Positions 1-7,709 of a stretch of 39,990 bases of DNA are shown here, in pieces; positions within the stretch are counted from its first letter, which is position 1, and the number at the start of each line of letters is the position of its first letter. Below the pieces are notes generated by a model. That model ran no database searches. It saw only the letters and a program-made list of their open reading frames with translations, and had not been told where the DNA came from. Both the position numbers and the translations under genes were made by a program. The stretch comes from Gammaproteobacteria bacterium. Lineage in GTDB: Bacteria; Pseudomonadota; Gammaproteobacteria; Steroidobacterales; Woeseiaceae. The stretch covers positions 1 through 39,990 of the forward strand of contig JAACFM010000013.1 of the NCBI GenBank assembly GCA_009937445.1, in the 5' to 3' direction.

Positions 1-741
1 GTAATTCATGCAGAAGTAACTGCAGGTAATCAACAAGACGTTTCGATTCTTTAATGCAACTTTCCAACTGCCCTTCTCCGGCACTGAGCCTGATGGCGGC
101 CTGTCCGAGGCAATTCTGGAAAGCTCCTGCGTCGTAATCTTCGGATGATCCTTGGGGTCATTGGTCACGTACCAACGAAACAGGATGGCAATAAGAAAGC
201 CCGTTGGCGCTGTGATAAACAACGCAGACCGCCAGCCATACTCGCTCATTAGCCACACGATAATCGGCGCAGTGACCGCTGCACCCAGTGTTAGTCCGGT
301 ACTCGTCAGTCCGTTTGCCAATCCCCATTGCTTGACGGGAAACCAGGATGCGATGGTGCCGCCAATACTGACGGGGAAAAACGGTGCATGTGCCGCGCCC
401 ACCAGAAAGCGGGTAATTATCAGGGTCGTAACAATCGCGCTAACGGACAAGACGTCGGTGCCGGGAATCGCAGCGGTCACCAGCGTCAACACACCCCAGA
501 GCACCGCAATAGTGGTGATTGCAAATCGCGGCCCGAAACGATCACCAAAAATGCCGCCCGGCAATTGAAAAATCGCATATCCCGCGGCGAAGGCAGAAAA
601 GACCATGCCGAGCTGGACCTCGTTCATACCGAGGTCGTGCATCATCATCTCGCCGACAATGTTGAAGTTAGTCCGCAATATGTACGCAACGAAACTCGCC
701 AACACGATAATGGCAAGAACAATCCAGCGAATACCTTTCAC
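1..741 (-). CDS. MFS transporter, anion:cation symporter-like (3' end outside window)
   Basis: This is the N-terminal 247 codons of an inner-membrane major facilitator superfamily permease. The frame is open through position 1, so the C-terminal half lies outside. Reading the minus strand gives a first hydrophobic helix (IVLAIIVLASFVAYILR) and then NFNIVGEMMMHDLG. The loop after helix 2 is AIFQLPGGIFGDRFGPR, a good match to the MFS G-x-L-x-D-R-x-G-x-R signature. Several more hydrophobic segments follow. The style resembles the hexuronate/glucarate (ACS) branch that carries organic anions with a cation, but the substrate is not readable. I chose GTG at 741 because GGAG lies 8 bases upstream. 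Plus-strand open frames over this stretch are shadows. The gene diverges from the acylase gene across a short gap that must hold both promoters. Confidence 0.8.
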   Translation of the reverse strand, partial: MKGIRWIVLAIIVLASFVAYILRTNFNIVGEMMMHDLGMNEVQLGMVFSAFAAGYAIFQLPGGIFGDRFGPRFAITTIAVLWGVLTLVTAAIPGTDVLSVSAIVTTLIITRFLVGAAHAPFFPVSIGGTIASWFPVKQWGLANGLTSTGLTLGAAVTAPIIVWLMSEYGWRSALFITAPTGFLIAILFRWYVTNDPKDHPKITTQELSRIASDRPPSGSVPEKGSWKVALKNRNVLLITCSYFCMNY

Positions 742-837
742 TTGGGCTTCTCCATTGACGGCAGCCAGCCAATTGCTACCGCTGTCGGAGTCTGACAGAC
801 TGAATCCATGCAAACAAACTTGCGAACGGTAGCCCAC

Positions 838-3024
838 ATGCCGACTAAATGGTCCTCAATCCTGATCGTCGCCCTGATCTTTCCAGCACTGCTGATCAGC
901 TGCTCTCAACAAACCAGCGACCCTGAATACGAACGCCTGAAAGCACGTGCGCAGAACGTCACCATTATCAGGGACGATTTTGGCGTACCGCATGTGTATG
1001 CAAAAACCGATGCCGACGCAGTCTTTGGGATGCTGTACGTCCAAAGTGAAGATGATTTCAACCGCGTAGAGCAGAATTACATCTGGGCAACCGGACGATT
1101 GGCAGAGGTGGAAGGTGCAGATGCCCTGGTCAGTGACTTGCGAGCCAGACTGTACATGACGACCGACGAAGCGAAAGCGGCGTACCAGTCAGCGCCCGAA
1201 TGGTTGCGGCAATTGTGCGACGCGTTCGCCGATGGCATTAACTGGTACCTCGCCACGCACCCAGAGGTTAAGCCGCGACTGCTCACTCGCTTCGAACCCT
1301 GGATGCCGATGTTTTTCAGCGAAGGCTCTATCGGCGGCGACATCGAACAAATACCACTGGACGGCATTGACGCGTTCTATAACCGGGATGGAGCCGCCGC
1401 CCTTGTCGCTGACACCAGTCGAACATTCAAGGAGCCCGGTGGATCAAACGGTTTTGCAATATCGGGTGAGTTGACGGAATCCGGCAACGCGATGCTCTTG
1501 ATCAATCCACACACATCATTCTTCTTTCGCGGTGAGATTCATGTCGTCAGCGAGGAGGGTCTGGATGCCTACGGTGCCGTCACCTGGGGGCAGTTCTTTG
1601 TCTACCAGGGTTTCAATGCAAACACCGGCTGGATGCACACGTCCACCTACCTTGATTTTATGGACGAATTTGTTGAAGACGTTTTCGAAGATGATGGCAA
1701 GCTCGTCTATCGCTACGGCGACGAAGTGCGTCCTGTGCAAGTGTCTGAAGTGACGCTCAAGTACAAAGACGGCGACAGCATGTCGGAGAAGACGTATCCG
1801 ATGTACCACACCCATCATGGACCCGTTACACACACACTGGATGGCCGCTGGGTATCGACCAAAATCAACTGGGATCCGGTCAACGCCTTAAGTCAGTCAT
1901 TCACCCGCACGAAACTCCGTGACCATGACGAGTTTCGCGACATGATGGACATTCGCACCAACTCCTCCAACAACACGGTATATGCAGATTCGAGTGGCAA
2001 TATTGCCTACTACCATGGCAATTTCGTGCCCCGACGCGATCCATCGTTTGACTATTCAAAACCTGTAGACGGCAGTGACGTCGCAACGGACTGGCAGGGA
2101 GTTCACGACGTCGAAGAGATCATCACCGTTTTGAATCCCCCGAACGGCTGGATTCAAAACTGCAATTCGACACCGTTCACGTCGGCCGCCGAATTCAGTC
2201 CGAAGCGTGAGGACTATCCAGTTTACATGGCCCCGGACCCTGAAAACTTTCGTGGCATGCATGCGGTTCGCGTTCTGACCGGTATATCGAACCTGACCCT
2301 CGACGGACTGATCGAGCTTGCCTACGACCCGCAGCTCCCGGGTTTCGAAAAGATTGTTCCGGCACTTGTTCACGCCTATGACTCGCAGGAACCACGATCA
2401 GGGGACCTGGGCGATGCGATTGACGAACTGCGCGATTGGGACCTGACTGTATCCACAGAATCGATAGCAATGACCCTGGCCCACTTCTACGGCACCGCAC
2501 TGTATGAGCGAGGGACCTTGCCCGAGGACATGGCAGCGGCATCCTTTATTGAGAAAATAACGGCTTTGAGTACGCTCGAGCCGCAGGAACAAGTCCGAAT
2601 ATTCTCGGCAACCATCGAGATGCTGACCCGGGACTTCGGCCGTTGGGATGTGCCGTGGGGCGAGGTGAATCGGTATCAGCGTCTGACCGGTGATATCCGG
2701 CAGCCGTTTAACGACGACGCAGCATCAATACCCATTGGTATGGCCTCAGGAAACTGGGGCGCCCTGGCATCCTTCAAGGCCAGACGTTATGACGACACGA
2801 AGCGACTCTACGGGACCGCGGGCAACAGTTTCGTCGCAGTCGTCGAGTTCGGCGACAAAGTGCGGGCCAAAAGTATGCTGGCCGGTGGCCAGAGCGGCAA
2901 CCCTGAGTCGCCTCATTTTGACGATCAAGCGCAGCGATACGCTGATCGCTTGTTCAAAGAGGTGGCCTACTATCGCGAAGACGTCGAGGCCCGCGCGACC
3001 AGTCACTACCAGCCGGGGCTATGA
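838..3024 (+). CDS. Penicillin acylase family lipoprotein (Ntn hydrolase)
   Basis: A 728-residue member of the penicillin amidase/acyl-homoserine-lactone acylase family. These enzymes self-cleave into alpha and beta chains and hydrolyse an amide bond using the new N-terminal Ser of the beta chain. The likely nucleophile is Ser203 in GGSNGFAISG, followed by LLINPHTSFF, the equivalent of the family's N/D-P-H element. The early DDFGVPHVYA motif is also typical. The N-terminus (SSILIVALIFPALLISC) is a lipoprotein signal with lipobox LISC, so the enzyme should be lipid-anchored in the envelope. I prefer ATG 838 to the in-frame ATG 808, because it places a short basic start directly before the hydrophobic stretch; neither has a strong Shine-Dalgarno. 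Substrate (beta-lactam, acyl-homoserine lactone or other amide) cannot be told. Confidence 0.85.
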   Translation: MPTKWSSILIVALIFPALLISCSQQTSDPEYERLKARAQNVTIIRDDFGVPHVYAKTDADAVFGMLYVQSEDDFNRVEQNYIWATGRLAEVEGADALVSDLRARLYMTTDEAKAAYQSAPEWLRQLCDAFADGINWYLATHPEVKPRLLTRFEPWMPMFFSEGSIGGDIEQIPLDGIDAFYNRDGAAALVADTSRTFKEPGGSNGFAISGELTESGNAMLLINPHTSFFFRGEIHVVSEEGLDAYGAVTWGQFFVYQGFNANTGWMHTSTYLDFMDEFVEDVFEDDGKLVYRYGDEVRPVQVSEVTLKYKDGDSMSEKTYPMYHTHHGPVTHTLDGRWVSTKINWDPVNALSQSFTRTKLRDHDEFRDMMDIRTNSSNNTVYADSSGNIAYYHGNFVPRRDPSFDYSKPVDGSDVATDWQGVHDVEEIITVLNPPNGWIQNCNSTPFTSAAEFSPKREDYPVYMAPDPENFRGMHAVRVLTGISNLTLDGLIELAYDPQLPGFEKIVPALVHAYDSQEPRSGDLGDAIDELRDWDLTVSTESIAMTLAHFYGTALYERGTLPEDMAAASFIEKITALSTLEPQEQVRIFSATIEMLTRDFGRWDVPWGEVNRYQRLTGDIRQPFNDDAASIPIGMASGNWGALASFKARRYDDTKRLYGTAGNSFVAVVEFGDKVRAKSMLAGGQSGNPESPHFDDQAQRYADRLFKEVAYYREDVEARATSHYQPGL

Positions 3025-3110
3025 ATCCGGGTACATCCCACCCCATTTCTTGCTATTTATAGATTATGTATATTTGCAACTCTCTGTTTTAACTCAGTAT
3101 CGATGACTTT

Positions 3111-3139
3111 TTGATTTAACTTCTATAAGTCTATAGAAT
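3111..3139 (+). promoter_or_regulatory. Sigma-70-like promoter of the tetR-cysC-sat unit
   Basis: TTGATT (3111-3116) and TAGAAT (3134-3139) are separated by exactly 17 bases and match the sigma-70 consensus at 4/6 and 5/6 positions. Transcription would begin near 3146, about 23 bases before the GTG of the TetR gene. An AGGG stretch before that GTG can serve as ribosome binding site. A perfect palindrome overlaps the spacer and -10 box (separate entry). The match is by eye only. Confidence 0.55.
3121..3138. promoter_or_regulatory. Probable TetR-family operator (perfect 7-4-7 palindrome)
   Basis: TTCTATA-AGTC-TATAGAA is a perfect inverted repeat of 7-base arms with a 4-base centre. It fills the promoter spacer and most of the -10 box in front of the TetR-family gene. 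An operator in this position would block RNA polymerase, as in autoregulated TetR-type systems. That it binds the neighbouring regulator is inferred from position and symmetry. Confidence 0.6.
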
Positions 3140-3168
3140 TTTGCCCTTAATCATTCAGGGCCATCCAC

Positions 3169-3768
3169 GTGACCAGTAGCGGCACACGCAAATACGAGCA
3201 GCAGCGGCAGTCAGCAATTCGCTCAGCCGCCGCTGTGTTTGCGGAGAAGGGCTTCCATGGTTCTTGCACCAAAGATATCGCTGAGCACATGGGGATAAAG
3301 CAAGGCAGCCTGTACTACTACTTCAAATCGAAGGAAGAAGCCCTCGACGAGGTCTGCCTCTACGGCATACAGGACTACGTCCAGCACATGGAGAAGATCG
3401 CCGACGGTGATCAGACTTTCGAGGCCAAGTTGATCGCAACTGTCACGTCTCACCTGAGCAGCTACCGGGAAAAAAACGAAGCGCTTAAGGTCTACAACGA
3501 CGAACGGCTGTATCTGCCATCGGAACGACGACGACGGCTGAAGAAGCTGGGCAGCGATTACCGGCAACGCCTCGAAGGAATATTTGAAAACGGCAAGGAA
3601 AGCGGTGCGATCAAGCAATCAGTCGATTGTCATTTCGCTGCCCAGGCCGTCATCGGAATGTGCAACGCGTGGGGCGACCTGATCGTCCGCGATCCTGACC
3701 TCGATCTGTTTGAGGTCATTCAAAACTGCACGGACCTGTTATTCAACGGATTTACAAACAAATCATAA
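3169..3768 (+). CDS. TetR/AcrR family transcriptional regulator
   Basis: A 199-residue protein with the N-terminal TetR helix-turn-helix. AAVFAEKGFHGSCTKDIAEH is followed by MGIKQGSLYYYFKSKEEAL, so recognition falls at about residues 31-53. The remainder is the variable ligand-binding and dimerisation part. The start is GTG at 3169 with AGGG upstream. It lies 15 bases before cysC, so it is probably the first gene of a tetR-cysC-sat operon. A palindrome over its own promoter suggests autorepression, so this protein may control sulfate activation as well as itself. The ligand is not predictable from sequence. Confidence 0.9.
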   Translation: MTSSGTRKYEQQRQSAIRSAAAVFAEKGFHGSCTKDIAEHMGIKQGSLYYYFKSKEEALDEVCLYGIQDYVQHMEKIADGDQTFEAKLIATVTSHLSSYREKNEALKVYNDERLYLPSERRRRLKKLGSDYRQRLEGIFENGKESGAIKQSVDCHFAAQAVIGMCNAWGDLIVRDPDLDLFEVIQNCTDLLFNGFTNKS

Positions 3769-3783
3769 AGCTGGAGTTTCAAA

Positions 3784-4431
3784 GTGGCGAATCAAAAAGC
3801 AACCAACGTTACGTGGCAAGACGGCGAAATTTCGCGCGAAGATCGTTTCAACATTCTGAGCCAGCGCGGCGCAACGATCTGGTTCACCGGACTATCGGGC
3901 AGCGGCAAGAGCACCATTGCAGTCGCACTGGAACGTGCTCTGTACAACATCGGCAAGCTGTCCTACCGGCTCGATGGCGACAACGTTCGTCTCGGTATCA
4001 ACAAGAACCTCGGGTTTTCAGAAGCAGACCGGAAAGAGAACATCCGCCGTATCGGGGAGGTAGCAAAGCTGTTTGGCGATTCCGGTGTCCTTGCATTATC
4101 CAGCTTCATTAGCCCCTATAGAGGCGATCGCCTCGAGGTTCGGGAATTGCACGAACAGTCCGGCCTGGAGTTCATAGAAGTCTTCGTTGACTGCTCACTC
4201 GCTGAGGCCGAAAAACGTGATCCGAAAGGCCTGTACAAAAAGGCCCGTGCCGGTGAGATCAAGAACTTTACGGGTATCGATGACCCTTATGAGGCACCAA
4301 AGAATCCGGAAATCCATCTGAGGTCCGACAAGATGACGCTCGAAGAGGAAGTGCAGATCATTCTTGACCATCTCGAGCAAAATAATTTCATCATGAGTGA
4401 CGACCTGGCCGTTGCAGGTGCAGCTTCTTGA
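3784..4431 (+). CDS. cysC: Adenylylsulfate (APS) kinase
   Basis: Phosphorylates APS with ATP at the 3' position to give PAPS, the sulfuryl donor for assimilatory reduction or sulfotransferases; cytosolic. The 215 residues carry the P-loop GLSGSGKST (36-44), DGDNVR (64-69), the LGFSEADRKENIRR segment (76-89), SSFISPYRGDR (106-116), and the C-terminal DPKGLYKKARAGEIKNFTGI block characteristic of APS kinases. Length is normal for a stand-alone enzyme. GTG at 3784 has GGAG upstream. The stop overlaps the TTG start of sat by four bases, which suggests translational coupling so that the poorly favoured ATP sulfurylase reaction is pulled forward by the kinase. Confidence 0.95.
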   Translation: MANQKATNVTWQDGEISREDRFNILSQRGATIWFTGLSGSGKSTIAVALERALYNIGKLSYRLDGDNVRLGINKNLGFSEADRKENIRRIGEVAKLFGDSGVLALSSFISPYRGDRLEVRELHEQSGLEFIEVFVDCSLAEAEKRDPKGLYKKARAGEIKNFTGIDDPYEAPKNPEIHLRSDKMTLEEEVQIILDHLEQNNFIMSDDLAVAGAAS

Positions 4432-5630
4432 TCCAGCCACACGGCGCCGACACCCTTAATCCGTTACTCGTAACGGACGCAGTCGAACGTGATGATCTGA
4501 TCACAGAAGCAGCCACCCTGCCCTCGCTGCTGTTGACCTCAGCAGCGGCGGCTAACGCCGTCATGCTGGGCGGCGGCTACTTCACCCCGTTGTCAGGCTA
4601 TATGAATGTTGCGGATGCACTCAGCGTCTCGCAGAAAATGCACACCGTTGATGGTTTGTTCTGGCCGGTACCGGTGCTCAACCTGACCGACGACATTAGT
4701 GGCATCGAAGGCGCGACGCGCATTGCTCTTCGCGACCCGAACGTGGACGGCGCACCGGTGATCGCGATCATGGACGTCGACGCCATTGAGGAAATATCGG
4801 CAGAACAAAAGGAAACCATGACGGAACAGGTTTTCGGCACGCTCGACTCATCGCATCCTGGCGTTGCCGTATTTCAGGCAGAAGGCAAATACTGCGTTTC
4901 TGGTCCCATTCAGGTCCTGAATCTCAGCTACTTCGAATCTGAGTTTGCGGGCACCTTCCAGACAGCCGTCGAAATACGCGATGACATCGCAGCACGAGGC
5001 TGGGAAAAGGTCGTCGCATTCCAGACGCGCAATCCAATGCACCTGGCGCACGAAGAATTGTGCCGCATGGCCATGGAAAGACTGAACGCCGACGGCATCG
5101 CGATTCACATGTTGCTTGGCAAGCTCAAAGCCGGCGATATTCCGGCCTCTGTCCGTGATGCCTGCATCCGCAAGATGGTCGACGTGTACTTCCCCAAGAA
5201 CAGTGTTTTGGTGTCCGGTTACGGCTTTGACATGCTGTACGCTGGTCCTCGTGAAGCGGTACTGCATGCCGTATTTCGCCAGAACATGGGGGCGACTCAC
5301 CTGATTGTTGGTCGTGACCATGCTGGCGTTGGCGACTATTACGGTCCGTTTGACGCTCAGGCTATTTTTGATGAGATCCCGGAAGGCGCACTGGACATCG
5401 AAATATTCAGCGCAGATCACACCGCCTGGTCCAAGAAACTGAATAAGGTCGTCATGATGCGTGAAGCACCAGACCATGAACCCGGTGACTACGTATTCCT
5501 GTCGGGCACCAAGGTTCGCGAAATGCTCGGTGACGGAATTGCCCCTCCGCCGGAGTTCTCACGGCCTGAAGTCGCGCAGATTCTGATGGATCACTATCGT
5601 TCAGATGGGACGGAAGCCGCTAAGGCGTAA
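4428..5630 (+). CDS. sat: Sulfate adenylyltransferase (ATP sulfurylase, single-chain type)
   Basis: Forms APS and pyrophosphate from sulfate and ATP. It is the monofunctional Sat/PUA-type enzyme, not the CysDN heterodimer of enteric bacteria. Diagnostic motifs are QTRNPMHLAHEE (199-210, with the HxxH nucleotidyltransferase signature), GRDHAG (295-300) and FLSGTKVREML near the C-terminus. YFTPLSGYM (51-59) belongs to the N-terminal PUA-like domain. Length of 400 is typical. The only start giving full length is TTG at 4428, overlapping the cysC stop (TTGA). A strong hairpin terminator follows 22 bases after the stop, closing the unit. No APS or PAPS reductase is in view, so the fate of PAPS is not shown. 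Confidence 0.95.
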   Translation: MIQPHGADTLNPLLVTDAVERDDLITEAATLPSLLLTSAAAANAVMLGGGYFTPLSGYMNVADALSVSQKMHTVDGLFWPVPVLNLTDDISGIEGATRIALRDPNVDGAPVIAIMDVDAIEEISAEQKETMTEQVFGTLDSSHPGVAVFQAEGKYCVSGPIQVLNLSYFESEFAGTFQTAVEIRDDIAARGWEKVVAFQTRNPMHLAHEELCRMAMERLNADGIAIHMLLGKLKAGDIPASVRDACIRKMVDVYFPKNSVLVSGYGFDMLYAGPREAVLHAVFRQNMGATHLIVGRDHAGVGDYYGPFDAQAIFDEIPEGALDIEIFSADHTAWSKKLNKVVMMREAPDHEPGDYVFLSGTKVREMLGDGIAPPPEFSRPEVAQILMDHYRSDGTEAAKA

Positions 5631-6564
5631 AGAAGCAGAACTTGCAGGTCCCAAAAGAGTCCACAATCAGACGATGATTGTGGACTCTTTTTTTTCTATC
5701 GCCCTTCTTGCGGCGACCTTGACTATCGAGATCCGACAGCCTGTCGATGATCAAAAGGCGGCGGAACTCACTGAATGGGTTCAAACAACCGCCGACACCA
5801 TCGAACTGGTCTACGGCCGCTTTCCCAACCCAAAAGCCAAAATAATCGTCATTCCCTCATCTGAGAATTCGTGGGGCAGTGATGCGCCCGTAATTTTCGG
5901 TCGGGTGACACGCCGCGACGGCGAAACAGTTGAGTTGTTTGTCGATCCGGAACGGCCCATCGAAGATTTCTACACAGACTGGACCGCGACGCACGAGTTC
6001 AGTCATCTGATGATGCCTTTGTTGAGCCAACGCTATCGCTGGATCTCCGAAGGCTTCGCCACTTACTACCAGAACATACTCATGTCGCGTGCGCAGCGAT
6101 ACACGCCCGAGCTCGCGTGGCAACGTTTGAGCGAAGGTTTTGTGCGCGGTCAGGAGTCGCGCCCCGACCTTTCACCGAACGCGGCGGCGGCCGGCGGCAT
6201 CCGCCACGCGAGAATGAAGGTCTACTGGAGTGGCGCAGCGATAGCTCTCAAGGCCGATATCACGCTGCGACAGCGATCAAATGGCGCGGAGTCACTCGAC
6301 AGGGTTCTGGGACAGTTGCAGGCGTGTTGTCTGCCGTCAGGACGCCGATGGTCGGGTCCACAATTATTCAAGAAACTGGATACCTTTATCGAATCGCCGG
6401 TGTTCATGCCGCTTTACCGAAAATACGCCGATGAAGAAGGTTTCCCCGACATCGCTCGACTCCTGTCCGACCTCGGTATTGAAACGAATCAGGATGGCAC
6501 CGTCAGTCTCGACGATGGCAAAACGTTAGCCAGTATTCGAAAAGCGATTTCAGACCCGCAATAA
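5605..6564 (+). CDS. Predicted exported gluzincin-type metallopeptidase (start uncertain)
   Basis: The frame carries a zinc peptidase motif: ATHEFSHLMMPL with His130, Glu131 and His134, then RWISEGFATYYQ with Glu149. The HExxH plus W-(I/L)-S-E-G-(L/F)-A-x-Y pattern is that of peptidase MA-like proteins. SFFSIALLAATLTI (28-41) looks like a signal-peptide core. Starts are ambiguous. ATG 5605 overlaps the end of sat by 26 bases and gives a long basic leader (MGRKPLRRKE). ATG 5674 lies inside the sat terminator hairpin. Neither has a clear Shine-Dalgarno. With the first start, residues of the leader and signal core are encoded by the terminator. The 3' end overlaps the end of convergent rraA by 15 bases. 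Function is predicted from motifs only; the substrate is unknown. Confidence 0.7.
   Translation: MGRKPLRRKEAELAGPKRVHNQTMIVDSFFSIALLAATLTIEIRQPVDDQKAAELTEWVQTTADTIELVYGRFPNPKAKIIVIPSSENSWGSDAPVIFGRVTRRDGETVELFVDPERPIEDFYTDWTATHEFSHLMMPLLSQRYRWISEGFATYYQNILMSRAQRYTPELAWQRLSEGFVRGQESRPDLSPNAAAAGGIRHARMKVYWSGAAIALKADITLRQRSNGAESLDRVLGQLQACCLPSGRRWSGPQLFKKLDTFIESPVFMPLYRKYADEEGFPDIARLLSDLGIETNQDGTVSLDDGKTLASIRKAISDPQ
5653..5695 (+). terminator. Rho-independent terminator after sat
   Basis: AAAAGAGTCCACAATCA (5653-5669) pairs perfectly with TGATTGTGGACTCTTTT (5675-5691) around the 5-base loop GACGA, and T's run on to 5695. It ends the tetR-cysC-sat transcript. The right arm lies inside the open frame of the following gene and contains one of that gene's possible start codons (ATG 5674). 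Confidence 0.9.
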
Positions 6565-7035
6565 GTCCTTGGCCGCGACGATGACGCCATCCTGGTCACA
6601 ATAGACGAACTCGCCCGGCCGAAAATGGGTCCCGGCAAACTCAAGCTCCACGGCTTCCTCACCTTGGCCGCGTTTCTCACTTTTCCTCGGGCAAGTGGCC
6701 AGTGCGCGGATTCCAATGTCGCAACGCTCAATCTCATGCACATCGCGAATGCAGCCATTGATCACCAGACCCGCCCAACCATTGCTGGCCGCGAGTTCGG
6801 CCAGATTGCCACCTAACAACGCACACCGTGTGGAAGCGCCACCGTCGACGACCAGCACAGCGCCGTCACCGGCGCCGGAAAGGGCTTCTTTCACAAGAGA
6901 GTTGTCCTCAAAAACGCGCAGCGTACGAATCGGACCGCCGAAGGTGACCCGACCACCAAAAACAGAAAACACCGCTTCGGTCGTGCGGACCAAGTCTTCA
7001 TTGGCATCGCAAAGATCGGCTGTATAGAAGGACAT
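6550..7035 (-). CDS. rraA: RraA family protein
   Basis: 161 residues, the same length as the E. coli regulator of ribonuclease E activity A. Family landmarks are VVDGGASTRCALLGGNLAELA and GLVINGCIRDVHEI, which form the ligand pocket. In E. coli RraA binds RNase E and dampens its activity. Closely similar proteins elsewhere are 4-hydroxy-4-methyl-2-oxoglutarate/oxaloacetate aldolases using the GGN and RD residues, and both groups of residues are present here, so an enzymatic role remains open. The start ATG 7035 has AGGAA upstream. The 212-base AT-rich region ahead of it probably holds its promoter. It is transcribed toward the metallopeptidase gene. Confidence 0.88.
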   Translation of the reverse strand: MSFYTADLCDANEDLVRTTEAVFSVFGGRVTFGGPIRTLRVFEDNSLVKEALSGAGDGAVLVVDGGASTRCALLGGNLAELAASNGWAGLVINGCIRDVHEIERCDIGIRALATCPRKSEKRGQGEEAVELEFAGTHFRPGEFVYCDQDGVIVAAKDLLRV

Positions 7036-7247
7036 AGAAAGATTCCTGGTTAATTTTGCATTAATTAAGTATTAACTTATTTAAGCAGTCACTTATATTA
7101 AGATGATGCCACAGCGCTGCATCTTTGCCTGGGGGCGGAGTTCTTAATCCGGCGTCGGTTCGGGATAGCGGCAGCCCTGCGCCGAGCTCTAGTCGTTTGG
7201 CCTGGTTACCTGACATTGTCAGTCAGATCAGATGCCAGCCATCACAG

Positions 7248-7697
7248 CTAGTCACTCTTCCATATTTCAACGCTGTCACCGGTCGAATCTTCGACGATAA
7301 TGTCACCAATCCTGCAAGGCACGACGTTGGCTGTCTCATCACAGGGCATGAGTTGCTCAAGTCGCTCGTTATGGTCTTTGCTGACCGCAGCACGGCGAAT
7401 GTCATTTTCGCCCGGTGCAAGCCAGCCTGACGTGTCACTGTGGGCTGCGTTAATGGCATCAAGGCTCGGATACGCATCAGTTTCCACCGCAGTCGGTGCG
7501 CAACGTGATTTCTGACGATTGACAATGACATGCTCAGCTTCGCCTTTCATGGCGATCAGTTGTTCGAGCGCGTATTGGCAATCGGCCTTGGTCAGAAACT
7601 GCAATTCAAACTGCTGCTCCTGACAAACCGTCTTGCCCGCCGGGGCGACGCACTCGGCGAAAGTTAAGATAAACACCTGTATCCATGCTGTTGCCAT
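7248..7697 (-). CDS. Small Cys-containing protein of unknown function
   Basis: I do not recognise this 149-residue protein. It starts with MATAWIQVFILTFAEC, a possible short signal sequence or membrane-proximal helix. It has six Cys residues (about 16, 25, 40, 66, 118 and 127), which would suit disulfides if exported. The rest is mostly polar. GAGGAG before ATG 7697 is a good ribosome binding site. It begins only 12 bases after the stop of the fadJ-like gene on the same strand, so the two are probably cotranscribed. No link to beta-oxidation can be read from the sequence. It is supported as a gene by the ribosome site, spacing and lack of a competing frame. Confidence 0.6.
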   Translation of the reverse strand: MATAWIQVFILTFAECVAPAGKTVCQEQQFELQFLTKADCQYALEQLIAMKGEAEHVIVNRQKSRCAPTAVETDAYPSLDAINAAHSDTSGWLAPGENDIRRAAVSKDHNERLEQLMPCDETANVVPCRIGDIIVEDSTGDSVEIWKSD

Positions 7698-7709
7698 GGC
7701 GCTACTCCT

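Noticed and set aside
152-795. Plus-strand open frames at the left edge
   Set aside because: They lie antisense to a clear MFS permease frame with hydrophobic helices and the GDRFGPR loop; their own products are low-complexity and match nothing recognisable.
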